Part shown: piece by piece, positions 43,027 to 54,615 of the stretch
Layout: the number at the start of each line of letters is the position of its first letter
Position numbering within the stretch: the stretch's first letter is position 1
Source: Bombyx mori
Taxonomy: Eukaryota; Arthropoda; Insecta; Lepidoptera; Bombycidae
NCBI RefSeq assembly: GCF_030269925.1
Contig: NC_085121.1
Coordinates: forward strand, 14,525,501 to 14,589,500
Reading direction: 5' to 3'
Length of the DNA: 64,000 nt
The notes under the pieces: model-generated
Told to the model about the DNA's origin: nothing
Databases searched by the model: none
Seen by the model: the letters and a program-made list of their open reading frames with translations, nothing else
Position numbers and translations under genes: made by a program

Positions 43027-44215
43027 TCTTCTTCTTCTTCTCAGTCGTGTCACTCTTGACAGAGTGGTCGTGATCGTCATGTAGTGTTGGAAGGGGCAGA
43101 CTTGATGCGTCTCACGATGTCGCGCCATCTCTCCCTGCTCGAGGCCATTCTACTGCACTCATTTAGGGGACCTCCCACTGCAGTTTTAATTTGGTCGGTC
43201 CACCGCATTGGTGGCCTCCCACGCGGTCTTGTACCATCAACGCTTCCCTGTACAACGAGACGTTCTATGGACCGGCCATCTCGTCGCGAAACGAGTCCGA
43301 AGAAATTCACCATTCGAGACTGTACTATACCAAATAGACGCTGCTTGATGCCGAGTTCCTGAAGTATCGAGACATTTGTACGAAAGTCGGTCCACGAAAC
43401 TCCAAGCATTCTTCTCCAGCATCACATTTCCAGAGCGTCTATTTTCTTCCTTTCCACGTCTCGCACGGTCCACGTCTCAGCAGCGTATAGAAATATAGAG
43501 AATATTAGTGTTCTAACGAGCCTGATCTCTGTGGTTTTGGTTATGTTTCTATTTCTCCATACTTTCCTCAGCCCATCCATCGCCGACCTCGTGACAGCCA
43601 TGCGCCTTCTGATTTCGTCCATGCATCCGCCATTATTTGAGATTAACGCCCCAAGGAACGCCCTGGACCACGTCGCAACCCGCTATTTGAGTCACGTCCG
43701 GTGAGTTATTCATAGCGCGATCGACAATTATCACCTTGGTCTTACTGCGGTTAATCTTTAATCCAAACTCAAGGCTCACACGTTCCATCCTCGACAGTAA
43801 GTCCCCCAAGCATTGCGCATCAGTTGCAAACAAAGTGGTATCATCCGCGTATCGCAAGTTTGCAATCCTATACCCCCCAATTGCTACACCATCTGTCCAG
43901 TTCTCCAAAGTGATGCGCATTATGATTTCTGTGTACGCATTGAATAAGAGCGGCGATACAATGCAACCTTGGCGAACCCCAGCACTTGGATGGAAGTTAT
44001 CAGAGAGAACGTCATCCGCGCGCACCGAGGCCGTACCATTCTCATATAAGCGTCTCAGTAGGTGCACAAGATGTTTCGGTGTCCCCAGATCCAGTAAGGT
44101 CTTCCACAAAACAGGCCATTTCACCGAGTCAAACGCTTTGGAGAAGTCAACAAAACAAATGTATGTCGGCCTGTTGAATTCTCTTGCTTTCTCAATTATC
44201 TGACGTACGATGAAA
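43027..44215 (-). mobile_element. 5'-truncated RTE LINE
   Basis: The minus strand encodes the C-terminal half of an RTE-type reverse transcriptase: CFVDFSKAFDSVKW, AGVRQGCIVSPLLFN, the catalytic LRYADDTTLFA box, GLKINRSKTK, LYAAETWTV, and RRDGRSIERLVVQG. Several frameshifts break it into frames 44226-43633, 43622-43422 and 43409-43077. The 3' end is a (GAA)n-type run ('ttcttcttcttct' at 43027). The target duplication ATCATCAAT is at 43018-43026 and 44216-44224, and the empty site is in unit 2 at ~61890. Confidence 0.88.
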
Positions 44216-44476
44216 ATCATCATCAATATTTTCGAACAAATGCACGGCTACTGTAAGATAGCTTATCAAAACATATTACATTAGCTTTGAATAATAAAGT
44301 TAATAAGGATTCATGGCTACGCGAAAGGTGTATATGAATATTACTAAAAATATTAGTATGAGTTTTAGCCTCGAATGAAATACATTTGAATCTTTATATC
44401 AAGAAACAGTATAGATTACGATGAAACTCGTTTTTGCTTGTAAGTAATAATAGTCTCTCTATAACCAGTCATTTTA

Positions 44477-44912
44477 TCTATACTAATATTATAAAAAAAG
44501 ATTTGTTTGTTTGTTTGTATTGAATAGGCTCCGAAACTACTGAACCGATTTGAAAAATTATTTTACTGTTTGGAAGCTACACTTTCCCCAGTGACACAGG
44601 CTGTAATCTTTTTTGAAAAAAATTAGGAATTCTTATTAAAACTCCAACAATATAACTTAGGGTGTAAAGAAAATACCTAAAATATTCTTTACATCGCGTG
44701 CCCTGCGAAAAGTTATTGATGATAGAATAAAATAATGCAATACGACTTTGTAGAACACATTATTATTTACAAAAAGTTCCGCGACAGCATAATATGTCTA
44801 ACTATTATAGTTATGCCGCAATAAATGTTCTTTTATTTAAAAAAATAAAACAACGTCAAATATCGTTGAAATTTTTATTAAAGACCCGAGCGGAGCTGGA
44901 GCGGGCCGCTTG
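44477..44912 (+). mobile_element. Non-autonomous Helitron, unit 1
   Basis: TCTATACTAATATTATAAA after an A. The 3' end is 'gagcgggccgct' plus TG (CTTG instead of CTAG). It is the same insertion as 62154-62582 in unit 2, so it predates the duplication. Confidence 0.8.
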
Positions 44913-45374
44913 TACTATATATATGTAAGGCAGGGGGCGCTCAAATATACTATCTGTCCGGTAGTATATTCCTGAGTGCACAGGCATGCAATCCCGCCTT
45001 CCCTGAGCTGCTATAGACCACAACCTACTCTTCCGTGGCTACAGTATCCTGTCCTTCCTACTCCTAAGTCCCCTCTTCTCCTCATCTCTTTAAAACCCAT
45101 CTCTACACGCGGCTCCCTCCCGCTTAACACACAAAGTCTGACTTGGCGAGGAAGGCAATACAACGCAGGTATGCAACGTTAATGGGCGGACTCGGCGGGT
45201 CAGCAAGGCAAGGTGGATGGCCTAGGTCGATGGTGGAGGGCATTATAGTCACTGTCGGCCAGACACAAAATCCAACTCCTTCTTCAGTCATAGCGGTTTC
45301 CCGTTCTACTGATCCAAAAAGGGTACGACGAGGGTGTGCGCCTGCGTGAGCGCAAACGTTTGCGCACCTAAATA
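44913..45374. other. G+C-rich stretch left of mariner copy 2, unidentified
   Basis: Begins 'taaggcagggggcgctcaaa'; its first ~75 bp recur at 63930-64000. Its base composition resembles 47284-47640 on the other side of the mariner, and together they may be the 5' part of the LINE at 48075. No motif proves it. Confidence 0.35.
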
Positions 45375-45516
45375 CTTAGTCTGGCCATAAATACTGTTAC
45401 AATTAAAAATAAACAAAATATTACATTCGAATTTGGAATATGTCTCTTTTATATGATTGTTCATTGAGTTTTCTCATTTAGGCGCCAATATATTGTACAA
45501 TGTTTTGCGATAATAA

Positions 45517-47166
45517 AATGGAGTGGGGTGATAAAGAGAACTGAATCGCTGTGATTGCATTACACAAAGTAGGTATGGAGCCAAATTCAATTTTTAAAAG
45601 TCTCCATACGCTTGATATTAGTAAAATGTTTGTGTACAGGGCTATTAATAGGTGCAATGAGACCTCCTCTGTTTGTGACAGAAAAAGATCTGGCCATCCA
45701 CGTAGTGTTCGTACGAAAAAGGTGGTCAAAGCAGTAATTCGAAGAAATCCTGTCCGAAAGCAAAATATTTTATCTCGGGAGATGAAGATAGCACCTAGAA
45801 CCATGTCGCGTATTTTAAAAGATGACTTAGGACTTGCAGCCTATAAGAGACGTACTGGTCATTTCTTAACTGATAATTTAAAAGAGAATAGGGCGGTAAA
45901 ATCGAAACAACTACTGAAGCGGTACGCAAAGGGAGGTCATAAAAAATTTTGTTTACGGATGAGAAATTTTTTACAATTGAGCAACATTTTAACAAACAAA
46001 ATGACCGTATTTATGCTCAAAGCTCTAAGGAAGCTTCCCAATTAGTCGAGAGAGTGCAACGTGGGCACTATCCGACTTCAGTGAAGGTTTGGTGGGGTAT
46101 TAGCTATGAAGGAGTGACTGGGCCATACTTTTGTGAAAAAGGTATCAAAACATCGGCACAAGTGTATCAAGATACCATTATTGAGACGGTAGTGAAGCCC
46201 CTTAACAACAACATATTCAATAATCAAAAATATAAATACAATCTGGGTAGGAAGTTACCCAGCTATGAAGATAGACTTTGCCACTTTAATTTAGACTCTC
46301 TTCTAAACCGGAGAAAACTAATGGGGGTTATAATTATTTCTGTACAAATTAATTCATGGAATAACCGACACACCTAATCTATTAACCCAGATAAAAATAT
46401 CAGCCCCTAAGTACCTACCAAGAACGAAGAAATATAAACCGTTTATAAGAAAGCCCGCTCGTTCGAATTTAGGTGCTTACTCTCCCTTAAACAGAATCCT
46501 TTGGGACTACAATAATGTCCACGGTAGCGCGGTCTCCGTCAATGTTCCTTCGGAGTTGTCAGATTGCGCTGAACTTATTTTAAGTGAAATAGATGTTTTT
46601 TCTGATTGTCTCATTACTTACAGGAAAAATCTCCCGCGGATCATCTCCCAATTAAATTAATCTTAAGCAATGAATGAAATGTATTCAAATCTTAGCTGTA
46701 TATTTTTTTTTATTTTTGATGTTAATGCACTGTCCATTGCACCTATAATTGAGGTGACATCTGCCATGAACTTTTGTCAATTTGTCAATGTTTTGTATTG
46801 ATGATCACTTTGTTGGTGCAACTTAATAAATAAATAAATAAATAAATAAAAATGGTCCTTCCAGCAAGACTCGGCGCCAGGTCATAAAGCTCGGTCTACG
46901 CAGTCTTGGTTGGAAACGAACGTTTCGGACTTCATCAGAGCTGAAGACGGCCAGTCTAGTCCCGATCTTAATTGGCTGGATTATGATTTATGGTCAGTTT
47001 TAGAGAGTACGGCTTGCTCTAAGCGCCATGATAATTTGGAGTCCCTAAAACAATCCGTACGATTGGCAGTGAAAATTTTTCCATGGAAAAAGTGCGTGCT
47101 TCTATTGATAACTGGCCTCAACGTTTAAAGGACTGTATTGCAGCCAATGAAAACCACTTCGAATAA
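45517..47166 (+). pseudogene. maT mariner transposase, broken by stop, shifts and an insertion
   Basis: Same protein as copy 1. An early TGA replaces Arg near 45542, a 12-base in-frame loss removes part of the second DNA-binding block (VVKAVIRRNPV), a frameshift occurs near 45945 before FTDEKFFTIE, and the LINE insertion at ~46226 splits the catalytic domain. After it the sequence resumes with QDSAPGHKA, including the second Asp lost in copy 1, and LDYDLWS. Confidence 0.85.
46226..46851 (+). mobile_element. LINE 3' fragment nested in the mariner
   Basis: The frame starts LGRKLPSYEDRLCHFNLDSLLNRRKLMG, the C-terminal region of a LINE reverse transcriptase. After a frameshift it continues to ISAPKYLPRTKKYKPF, NLGAYSPLNRILWDYN and a stop before the 3' UTR. 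It ends in (AAAT)n (46826-46850). The flanking mariner reads 'aataatcaa' and then 'aatggtccttccag', so a short A/T-rich target duplication is likely. Confidence 0.7.
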
Positions 47167-47283
47167 GCTTTTTATACTTTAAATTATTTTATATTTATGT
47201 ATTAAACTAAAAAGTAATAAATGTTATTTGCCATAGATTTGTTTTGTTTTCCTTTGTAATAGTATTTATGGCCAGACTAAGTA

Positions 47284-47644
47284 TATCTTGCGTATCTGAC
47301 CGCTTCCGTTCATGGACTCCATAGGCAAAAGTCCTGTGACGATGGGTAGAAGTAGAGAGGTCTAGCCTGATGTAAGCTAAGCTTTGTCCGATAGGTGGTC
47401 TCGGGAGTGTGAGTACACACCGTGGTCGTTCCTGCGCTGCGAGTTTGGGGTAACAGCGCGGCTTCGGCAGCACCCGAGATGACAAAGCAGCCCTGCTTAG
47501 GGAGGCACTGCTTTCCCCGCCCAGCCGGGGAGGGGGCTTGAAAAGGTCCCCAAAAAAAATGCTTGTCCCAACTTGATAAGTGGTAGTAACCGCGGCTGCC
47601 ACTGCATCAGTCAAATTGTGGTCGACGTTGCAAAAAAATACCAT
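47284..47644. other. G+C-rich stretch right of mariner copy 2, unidentified
   Basis: Contains 'ccccgcccagccggggaggg', an inverted-repeat-rich block. It may be the 5' leader of the LINE remnant at 48075, cut by a Bm1. No coding was recognised. Confidence 0.35.
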
Positions 47645-48083
47645 TTTTTTTTATTGCTTAGATGGGTGGACGAGCTCACAGCCCACCTGGTGTTAAGTGG
47701 TTACTGGAGCCCATAGACATCTACAACGTAAATGCGCCACCCACCTTGAGATATAAGTTCTAAGGTCTCAGTATAGTTACAACGGCTACCCCACCCTTCA
47801 AACCGAAACGCATTACTGCTTCACGGCAGAAATAGGCAGGGCGGTGGTACCTACCCGTGCGGACTCACGATAGGTCCTACCACCAGTGGTTACGCAAATT
47901 ATAATTTTGCGGGTTTGATTTTTATTACACGATGTTATTCCTTCACCGTGGAAGTCAATCGGGAACATTTGTTAAGTACTATTTCATTAGAAAAATTGGT
48001 ACCAGCCTGCGGGATTTGCACACCGGTGCATCGCTACATACGAATGCACCGGGTGTCTTATCCTTTAGGCCGCGACGACTTTG
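47645..48083 (-). repeat. Bm1 SINE, full length
   Basis: A complete element in reverse: A-tail, tail, body, middle block, and tRNA-like head with 'gggatttgcacaccggtgca' (box B with one change) and 'taggccgcgacgac'. The best reference copy in the window. Confidence 0.9.
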
Positions 48084-49265
48084 ACGTTTGGCGCGTGGAA
48101 GGTGAGAACGCTTCTTGATCGAGATGGCAACGCCTGCCCTGAACGCAAGACCACCATGGTAGCTCGGGAACTTCATCGCTACAACGTAGATATGGCTGCT
48201 CTCAGCGAAACACATCTTGCCGATGAAGGAGAGCTGATGGAAATAGGTGCTACTTATACTTTCTTCTGGAAAGGTACCGCTGCCTCTGACATTCGACATT
48301 CAGGCATAGGATTTGCCATCAAGAATCACTTAGTAAAGCGATTAGAGGAGTACCCTGTACAAATCTCAGACCGCGTTATCACACTGTGCCTTCACCTGGA
48401 CAAAGACAATTACCTTAATATCATCAGTGTCTATGCTCCAACGCTTGACAAGTCTGATGACATTAAGAAGTGACTCTTTGCCTTAACAGCATAAACGCCA
48501 GAGAGCAGGTGGTATTGGTGGGCGACTTGAATGCCAGGGTTGGTCGGGACTATGAGGCTTGGCCTGGAGTTCTGGGTAGAAACGGCATTATGCCATCGTA
48601 AGGCAAAGAGATTTCAGTAAAGTGCATATCACCCGTGCTATGCGCACTGCTGGTCTGACCACCGATTTATTATCACTAATCCTATTAAAAAGCTTGCGTC
48701 TTTGGACATAGAGAAGCTAAGAGATCCTGAGTACTAAAATTCCAGTATACATGGCAATTGTGCTTCCAAACCTCCTATACTCCTCCGAGTCGTGGTGTGT
48801 ATACCGCCGCCACATTTGCACTCTGGATCTTTTCAACCTTAAATGCCTTCGTGCCATCATGAAAATCAGATGGTCTGACAGAGTGCGAAATAACGAAGTC
48901 TTGCGACGTGCCAATGTTGGTGGCATTTAATGCGATGGCAGCTTCAGTGGTGCGGTCATGTATCACGCATGGCGGGGGAAAAGTGGCGAAGCGCATCTTC
49001 TTCTCTGAACTGCAAGACGGCAAGCGAAAGCATGGCGGACAGCTCCTCCGGTACAAAGATGTCGTGAAACGACACATGAAGAGATGTGTTAAAGACCCCT
49101 CTCAATGGGAGCGCTTGGTAGCACAGCGACCAGAATGGTGCAAGATGCTGAACAAAGCAAAACAAACAAACCAAAGTACGCGAGCATGAGGACCAGCTTA
49201 AAGCTGACCTTGATTACAAGCGCGACCAGTTGAAGGCCCGCCCTCCTGCTGCCATAGCCTATAAT
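48075..49265 (+). mobile_element. Internally deleted LINE (endonuclease start joined to C-terminus)
   Basis: 48081-48470 encodes the start of a LINE endonuclease (MTFGAWKVRTLLDRDG, ALSETHLADEGEL with the catalytic Glu, GIGFAIK). After a frameshift come VVLVGDLNARVG and a short 'TDHRFII' scrap. The text then jumps to the C-terminus ([48 protein letters not shown]). The whole reverse-transcriptase core is missing. It is bounded by a minus Bm1 at the left and a plus Bm1 at the right. I assign it to LINEs with RTE-like C-termini; the clade is unresolved. Confidence 0.75.
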
Positions 49266-49280
49266 TATTAGAACGGTTTT

Positions 49281-49530
49281 TACTGGTGGTAGGACCTCTT
49301 GTGAGTCCGCGCGGGTGGGTACCAAGACCCTGCCTATTTCTACCGTGAAGCAGTAATGCGTTTCGGTTTGAAAGGTGGGGCAGCCGTTGTAACTATACTT
49401 GAGACCTTAGAACTTGTATCTCAAGGTGGGTGGCGCATTTACGGTGTGGATGTCTATGGGCTCCAGTAACCACTTAACACCAGGTGGGCTGTGAGCTCGT
49501 CCACCCATCTAAGCAATAAAAAATAAATAA
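49281..49530 (+). repeat. Bm1 SINE, 5'-truncated
   Basis: 'actggtggtaggacctcttg' to 'atctaagcaataaaaaataa'. Close to consensus. Confidence 0.88.
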
Positions 49531-50009
49531 ATAAAAAAACGGCGTGCTTACGTGCCCTCAATGCGCAAGGAGTTTTGCCGCGAAGATAGGCTATATAAGA
49601 CATCTTTGAACGCACGAACGCCAAATCGACGGATAGGAGTCAAAGTGGTCGCCATGGCCGAAATCGGTCGGATGGATCAATCAAATCGTTTTATACTGCT
49701 TATTTATTTAAAGTTTGAAGATGTTGGTTAGAAAAAACTATCTTCATTATAAGATACAGGTGTGAGACATTGGAACTGTGGAGCTGTCACTTAATTCTAA
49801 CTTGAGACTCTAGCGGCGTTATCTCCATATACATTCCGATATAGCTACCAAGCTCCAGCGACCCAATTCCTACTTAAAAAATTGGTGGCATATTGTTGCC
49901 GGCCGGCAAGCAATATGAATTTCTGGGTTGAAGACTACGATAGTGGTTTAATTATATTCAATTATTTCTTATATCCTTACATTATATCATAAATTAGCAG
50001 CTTTCACTT
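49531..50009. other. Unrecognised sequence before unit 2
   Basis: No coding or repeat identity was seen. Confidence 0.35.
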
Positions 50010-50105
50010 TGTGGTAAACCCCACGAAAAGTACAGCGGTATTCTTCAAAAGGGGTCGCCCTCCGAATACCACTTCGAGAAGCTCACTCCCTAATAGGCGA
50101 GTAAA
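50010..50105 (+). mobile_element. Jockey ORF2 scrap at the unit 2 boundary
   Basis: Reads VNPTKSTAVFFKRGRPPNTT and then SRSSLPNRRVK, the part of the reverse transcriptase that in the 37-42 kb element reads INPAKSTAVLFQRG. It is closer to the minus-strand copy at 56433-58977 ('RVRTPNTTS'). It ends exactly where the homology with unit 1 begins. Confidence 0.65.
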
Positions 50106-50249
50106 GCAGAGTAGCAGCATTGACGTTGTGATATCTATGGGTTCCAGTAACCACATTGTACCAGGTGAACCATGAACTGATTCACCAGTTTACGCAATGA
50201 AAAACAAAATGAGCTTGTACAAAACTATCGTAATGCGGAATTTCAATTT

Positions 50250-50654
50250 CCTCCTCCTCCTTCAGTCGATCGCTCATTGCTGAGCATCGTGATGCGCCCG
50301 CCTGTGACCTTTTTTTTGTAATTTTTAGCCACCTATGTCGGTCAGTGGCACAGTGAAGTGCGTGGCTCAGTCTCATGTCCAGACACTCAGACACTTGGTC
50401 ACTCCATCTTTTCCGGCTACGACCTCTGGATCGTCTTCCATCCACTTTACCCGTCACTATGAGTCTCTCCAGGTTGTCAGAGGGTTTTCTTGCTATATGA
50501 AGAAAGTATTGGAGCACTCTATATAGACATTTGGTGGATAGCCTCTGGTCAACTTTTAGCTCGTTGAGGATGGAAGCGTTCGTCCGGAAAGCCGTCCAAG
50601 GGATGCGCAACATGCGCCGCCAGCACCACATCTCAAACGCGTCTATGCGTCGCC
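50250..50654 (-). mobile_element. RTE LINE 3' fragment with 13-bp target duplication
   Basis: Minus strand: RRIDAFEMWCWRRMLRIPW, RTNASILNEL, RKPSDNLERLIVTGKVDGRR, RGRSRKRWSDQV, the standard RTE C-terminus. The 3' end is a (GGA)n run ('cctcctcctcc'). GGAATTTCAATTT is duplicated at 50237-50249 and 50655-50667. Unit 1 has the single-copy site at about 31215. Confidence 0.9.
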
Positions 50655-50667
50655 GGAATTTCAATTT

Positions 50668-52109
50668 AGATTCTGTGCAAACAAACATTTCGTACATTTT
50701 TCTTACAAAATTAACAATTCAATAATTCTTAGAAGGTAGTTTCAAATCAACTACAAAATTGAACGTAACTATTCACTTCAGCGTATATAAGCAATCAGCC
50801 TCTTAAATTTTAAATATTTTTCTTGGGAATTGTAACTATTGAAAATACTTAGATTTCTTTTATTTTGTATGTATTTTGAATGTAATCAAAAACCTACTGA
50901 TGTAATGTACATAAATATGAGTGTATCACTGTAATCTTAAAACAAATTAATCTTATAATACTGTATAAACCTAAAATCCTATTATTGTTTCTGTTTGTTG
51001 TTCGATGTAAATATTATTATGGTTTCAGATAATAAAGCGATTTAATCGTCAATTTTGTTTTGTTTTTTTTTTCGCCTTTTCACCTAAAAATACGTGTAAA
51101 TGCTGACGTTACTGACTTCTGTATGTTTCTGTGCATTAGTCGTACGCTTTTTCTTTGACAATTCTATTAGTTGTTATTAAGAGACGTTTTTTTTAAAAAC
51201 TAAAATCAGGTATAAATTTAACTGATACATTCTCAATGGTCGTGTTAGCGTGGATTTTAATTAAAGATAACAGATAAACAAAACAATTCAAACAGTAAAG
51301 TTAGCGCTTTAATAAAAGAGAATAGGTAAAACAATTAAAAAAAATCAATCGTAGTCACAAAGGAATCTCTAGAATTTTTTAAAGAACTTGTAATTATCTA
51401 CTATATAATTCAATAGTTGTTTACTGAAGAACCCCAAAAAAAATTACATACATAGAGAGTGCATCTTTATCATTCTTAGGATTAATAACAGTTAAAAAAT
51501 ATATTACGTAACGTATTATTATAGAGGTAGCGTGGGAAGGCATCCTACGAGGTTGACTTATTGAGGTTCGCAGGATCCGTTGGAGACATGCTTGGGGGAG
51601 TTCCTTGATTTATAATCCACAGACGTCCACAGCTTGGGAGTAGTGGACGTCTGCGGGCTGCAGGATACGACCGAACAGAAAAAATATAGCCTTCAGTCTT
51701 AATACATGATCTTTAGATGAAATTATACTTCAATGAATTACTGTTGGTCACAACAGCGCGTGCAACTTTGTTACATGCTGAATGTATATTCCGTTCAAAA
51801 AATAATACTTACCGAATTAAGAACCTCCTTTTGAACTAATTTTTGGCAAAAAAAAAACACTGCTCAATCGATGAAAAAGCCTTTCATCTCCGTGACGTCA
51901 GTACCCGCCACCTGTGAAGTCTTAAGTATGATTAGGAGTTTGAACTGACTTCATAAAATATGAATGTTTTTATTGGTATAAACAAGTTGATTATATAGCT
52001 TACTCGATGCTTAGGGGTTACTGGGGTTATCAGAAATAAATTTGATGAAGCAATAAGTTTGAAATATTAATTATCGGATGCATTACAAAAGTAGTCGCAG
52101 AAAGCAGAA
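50668..52109. other. Unit 2 upstream region, AT-rich
   Basis: Matches 31228-32145 except for 51318-51825, which unit 1 lacks. That indel includes a G+C-richer part (51525-51680, 'gacgtctgcgggctgcagga') that I cannot identify. Confidence 0.4.
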
Positions 52110-52450
52110 GCAGAAATCGTCGTGGCCTAAAGAATAAGACGTCCGGTGCATTCGTATGTAGCGATGCACCATTGGTCGAATCCCGCAGACAGGTACCAAT
52201 TTTTCTAATGAAATACGTACTTAACAAATGTTTCACGATTGATTTTCACGGTGAAGGAATAAAATCGTGTAATAAAATCAAACCCGCAAAATTATAATTT
52301 GCGTAATTACTGGTGGTAGGACGTCTTGTGAGTCCGCACCACTACCACCCTGCCTATTTCTGCCGTGAAGCAGTAATGTATTTCGGTTTGAAGGCTGGGG
52401 CAGCTGTGGTAACTATTCTGAGAGCCCACGTGCATAAGTAAGACCACACT
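52110..52450 (+). repeat. Bm1 SINE, head and body
   Basis: Head 'gtcgtggcctaaagaataag', box-B region 'attggtcgaatcccgcag', middle and body to 'gtggtaactattctgaga'. The tail is replaced. Unit 1 keeps only the first 180 bp (32146). Confidence 0.85.
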
Positions 52451-53879
52451 ATATATTTATGTCGCGAAACAGTCGTCAAGCTGGTTTGAAACTTTGCAAA
52501 GCCTTTAGATACTGGAATTAAGATATGGGCAGAATTCGCATTGGGATATTTATGTGCTGTGAAATCAAGATAACGTCCATTCGAGAGCTGACATTTTTAA
52601 AATGTTTTAGTTTTATAGTTGAATTAATAAAAGTTTTAGTTGTACTTCAGTTATGTTTACTATATCCAAATAAATGAAGAAGTTGGTACAGAATCATCAA
52701 GTATTTAAATCTCATTTAATCGTGGGAAACTAATTTCTCAATACCAATTGAGATATCAACCTCGTGTATGGAGTATGAGGGTGTTCATATTGCGCGTTGA
52801 ATTATTATACTATTTAAAAGTAGGTGAATCGTGAGCTAATCTAGTAATTGGCACCATAAAAAATAAATAACGGGCGGCACTTATTGAAAGTATGTTATTT
52901 TTATTTATGCAATGACTTGAAATTGAACCCACTAGGAATTGAACAATAAAATATCAAACACAACACGTGTTTCAATAAAAGAATCTACTTTTTTTAATAC
53001 TTAATCGAGATATTAATATTTCTTAATGGAAATATGATGTGTGTTAAATAATTATAAAAAGTATATAATAAGACAGGTTGGTACGGTTATAATATCCTGT
53101 GATGACAACATTATAATCCATAATTTGTTTGAGTTACTTTTTATTTGATAAATATCGCTTTTTCAGATTCTTCGATGATCCGGGTTATGACTCTTAAGAT
53201 TTTTTGGGATATTTGACCTTCTTTAGTCATACTCCTCGAGTCTGAGGGCTGTAACCATCTCTGTAATGAGTTTCGTCCTCACGACAGTGTGTCGTTTAAT
53301 CTGGATTTTGACTCGAAGAACATCGTAGTCAATTGAATCGAGGGCGGTGCTGACCTGGTTAGATCACATCCCAATCTTTTACCTTATCCTTTGCCAGTAA
53401 TCACCAGACTCACTTGAGGCAGACGCTAGAAAGCCTTGCTTTAATTTTGAGCTTCGCAGGTATTGATATGTTCTTCCAATATGCAGTTCGTGGGATCCAC
53501 AGCATTTTCGTCTGTTACCACGTATCAACCCGTTTGCGGGCTGCAGATCTTAGAGTCCAAGAATGCGCATAAATTCAGTATAGGCCTTGAGCGATATGTT
53601 TCTACCTCTTCCAGTTTTATGCAGACGAAACATGGAATTATTGAACATTCCAATTCTTCTATGAACATTTAGATCACAGGAGCCGCGTTATTCGTAATAA
53701 ATATGGTATCCGATTTAGACAGGCTCTGTCAGTATCTGTAAGTTGAATTCGCCAGTGCTTTCTAAGCCATCATTTCATCATTGATCATAATTTTGCTCTT
53801 ATGTTTATTGACAGATAGACTCTAACTATATTAAGGTAGACAGGTAATGCACACATTTTATTTTCATCTGCAATCAAAA
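52451..53879. other. Unit 2-specific sequence, unidentified
   Basis: Absent from unit 1, where Bm1 joins the mariner directly. 53150-53700 is G+C-richer and looks like a decayed element (minus strand has 'SIDYDVLRVKIQIKRHTVV'), but no family motif is safe. Confidence 0.35.
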
Positions 53880-54095
53880 CCGTCGTCAGACCTTGCTTGA
53901 CGACAGCCTTTAATTTATTTCAAAGTTTGGACAGCTTCTTGCCAGGGCAATAATTCAATGCTTGAGGGCCAGTACAAAATGCTTTTGAAGAATTTGTTGG
54001 CTCCCGTACACCAATCTTCTTCAAGAAGGTCATTGAAAAATTACCACTGCGCTGGTAAAGACTCATCGATACCGTGGGTGTATATTTTAATTCAT
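53880..54095 (+). pseudogene. Mariner transposase C-terminal remnant, unit 2
   Basis: Matches the last ~190 bp of the unit 1 remnant ('ttcaaagtttggacagcttc', 'agggccagtacaaaatgctt', 'ggtgtatattttaattcata'). The catalytic part is missing. Confidence 0.65.
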
Positions 54096-54555
54096 AGAAA
54101 TAAAAAAATAACTTTCACTTTCTGTCTACTAAAGGGCAATTTACTACTAAATTGCCCTTTAGTAGTAGTAAAAGTCTAGTATGGCATAACTTAGGTCATT
54201 TATATTTTGCTTCATCTCACAGGAGTATCAATAGAACAGGCATTAAATGTTGTAATTATGATAAAATAATGATACTGAAAAGGAAACGTAATAAAATCGA
54301 GCTTGATGATGAGATGGTTAATAATTTTGCTAATAAAAATTCCATAAAGACAAGAGGAATTATTATTATAATAAGAACAAATTTATGCGAAAAATTATAA
54401 AAAAATAAAAATTAACATATCTTTACAACATTAAATAAATACAATTGGTATTTGCGAAAGCGATAATTAGATGCTGTATTTACTTTTTTTTTTAAACCTA
54501 CTTATTCTCTATTTTATCAGGTGATAAATTCAACTTGGCCTGTATTATTGGATCG
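54096..54555. other. Upstream region of serpin copy 2
   Basis: Corresponds to unit 1 32770-33172, AT-rich, with a palindrome-like 'aaagggcaatttactactaa' and its inverse at 54131-54170. Tissue-specific promoter elements may lie here, but none was recognised. Confidence 0.35.
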
Positions 54556-54563
54556 TATATAAA
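54556..54563 (+). promoter_or_regulatory. TATA box of serpin copy 2
   Basis: TATATAAA, 53 bp before the chosen ATG, as in copy 1. Confidence 0.65.
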
Positions 54564-54615
54564 AGCTCTGAATCGGTTAGCCAACATTAGTTGTTGCAGC
54601 AGATTGTTCGTGATC

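Larger units (their letters stand above)
31088..44990 (+). repeat. Segmental tandem duplication, unit 1
   Basis: Co-linear with 50108 onward: the SINE tail, an AT-rich leader ending 'agataataaagcgatttaat', a Bm1 head, a mariner remnant, the whole serpin gene, its 3' flank, the Helitron at 44477, and 'taaggcagggggcgctcaaa' at 44926. Later insertions and indels break the alignment. Homology continues to the last bases of the window, so the far end of the unit is not seen. Confidence 0.9.
45375..47281 (+). mobile_element. maT-type mariner (Bmmar1-like), copy 2, with nested LINE
   Basis: The inverted repeats are CTTAGTCTGGCCATAAATAC and 'tatttatggccagactaag', with a perfect TA duplication on both sides (45373-45374, 47282-47283). 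Without the nested 0.6 kb LINE it is about 1.28 kb. Confidence 0.9.

Noticed and set aside
46826..46850. Independent microsatellite (AAAT)n
   Set aside because: It is the 3' tail of the nested LINE.
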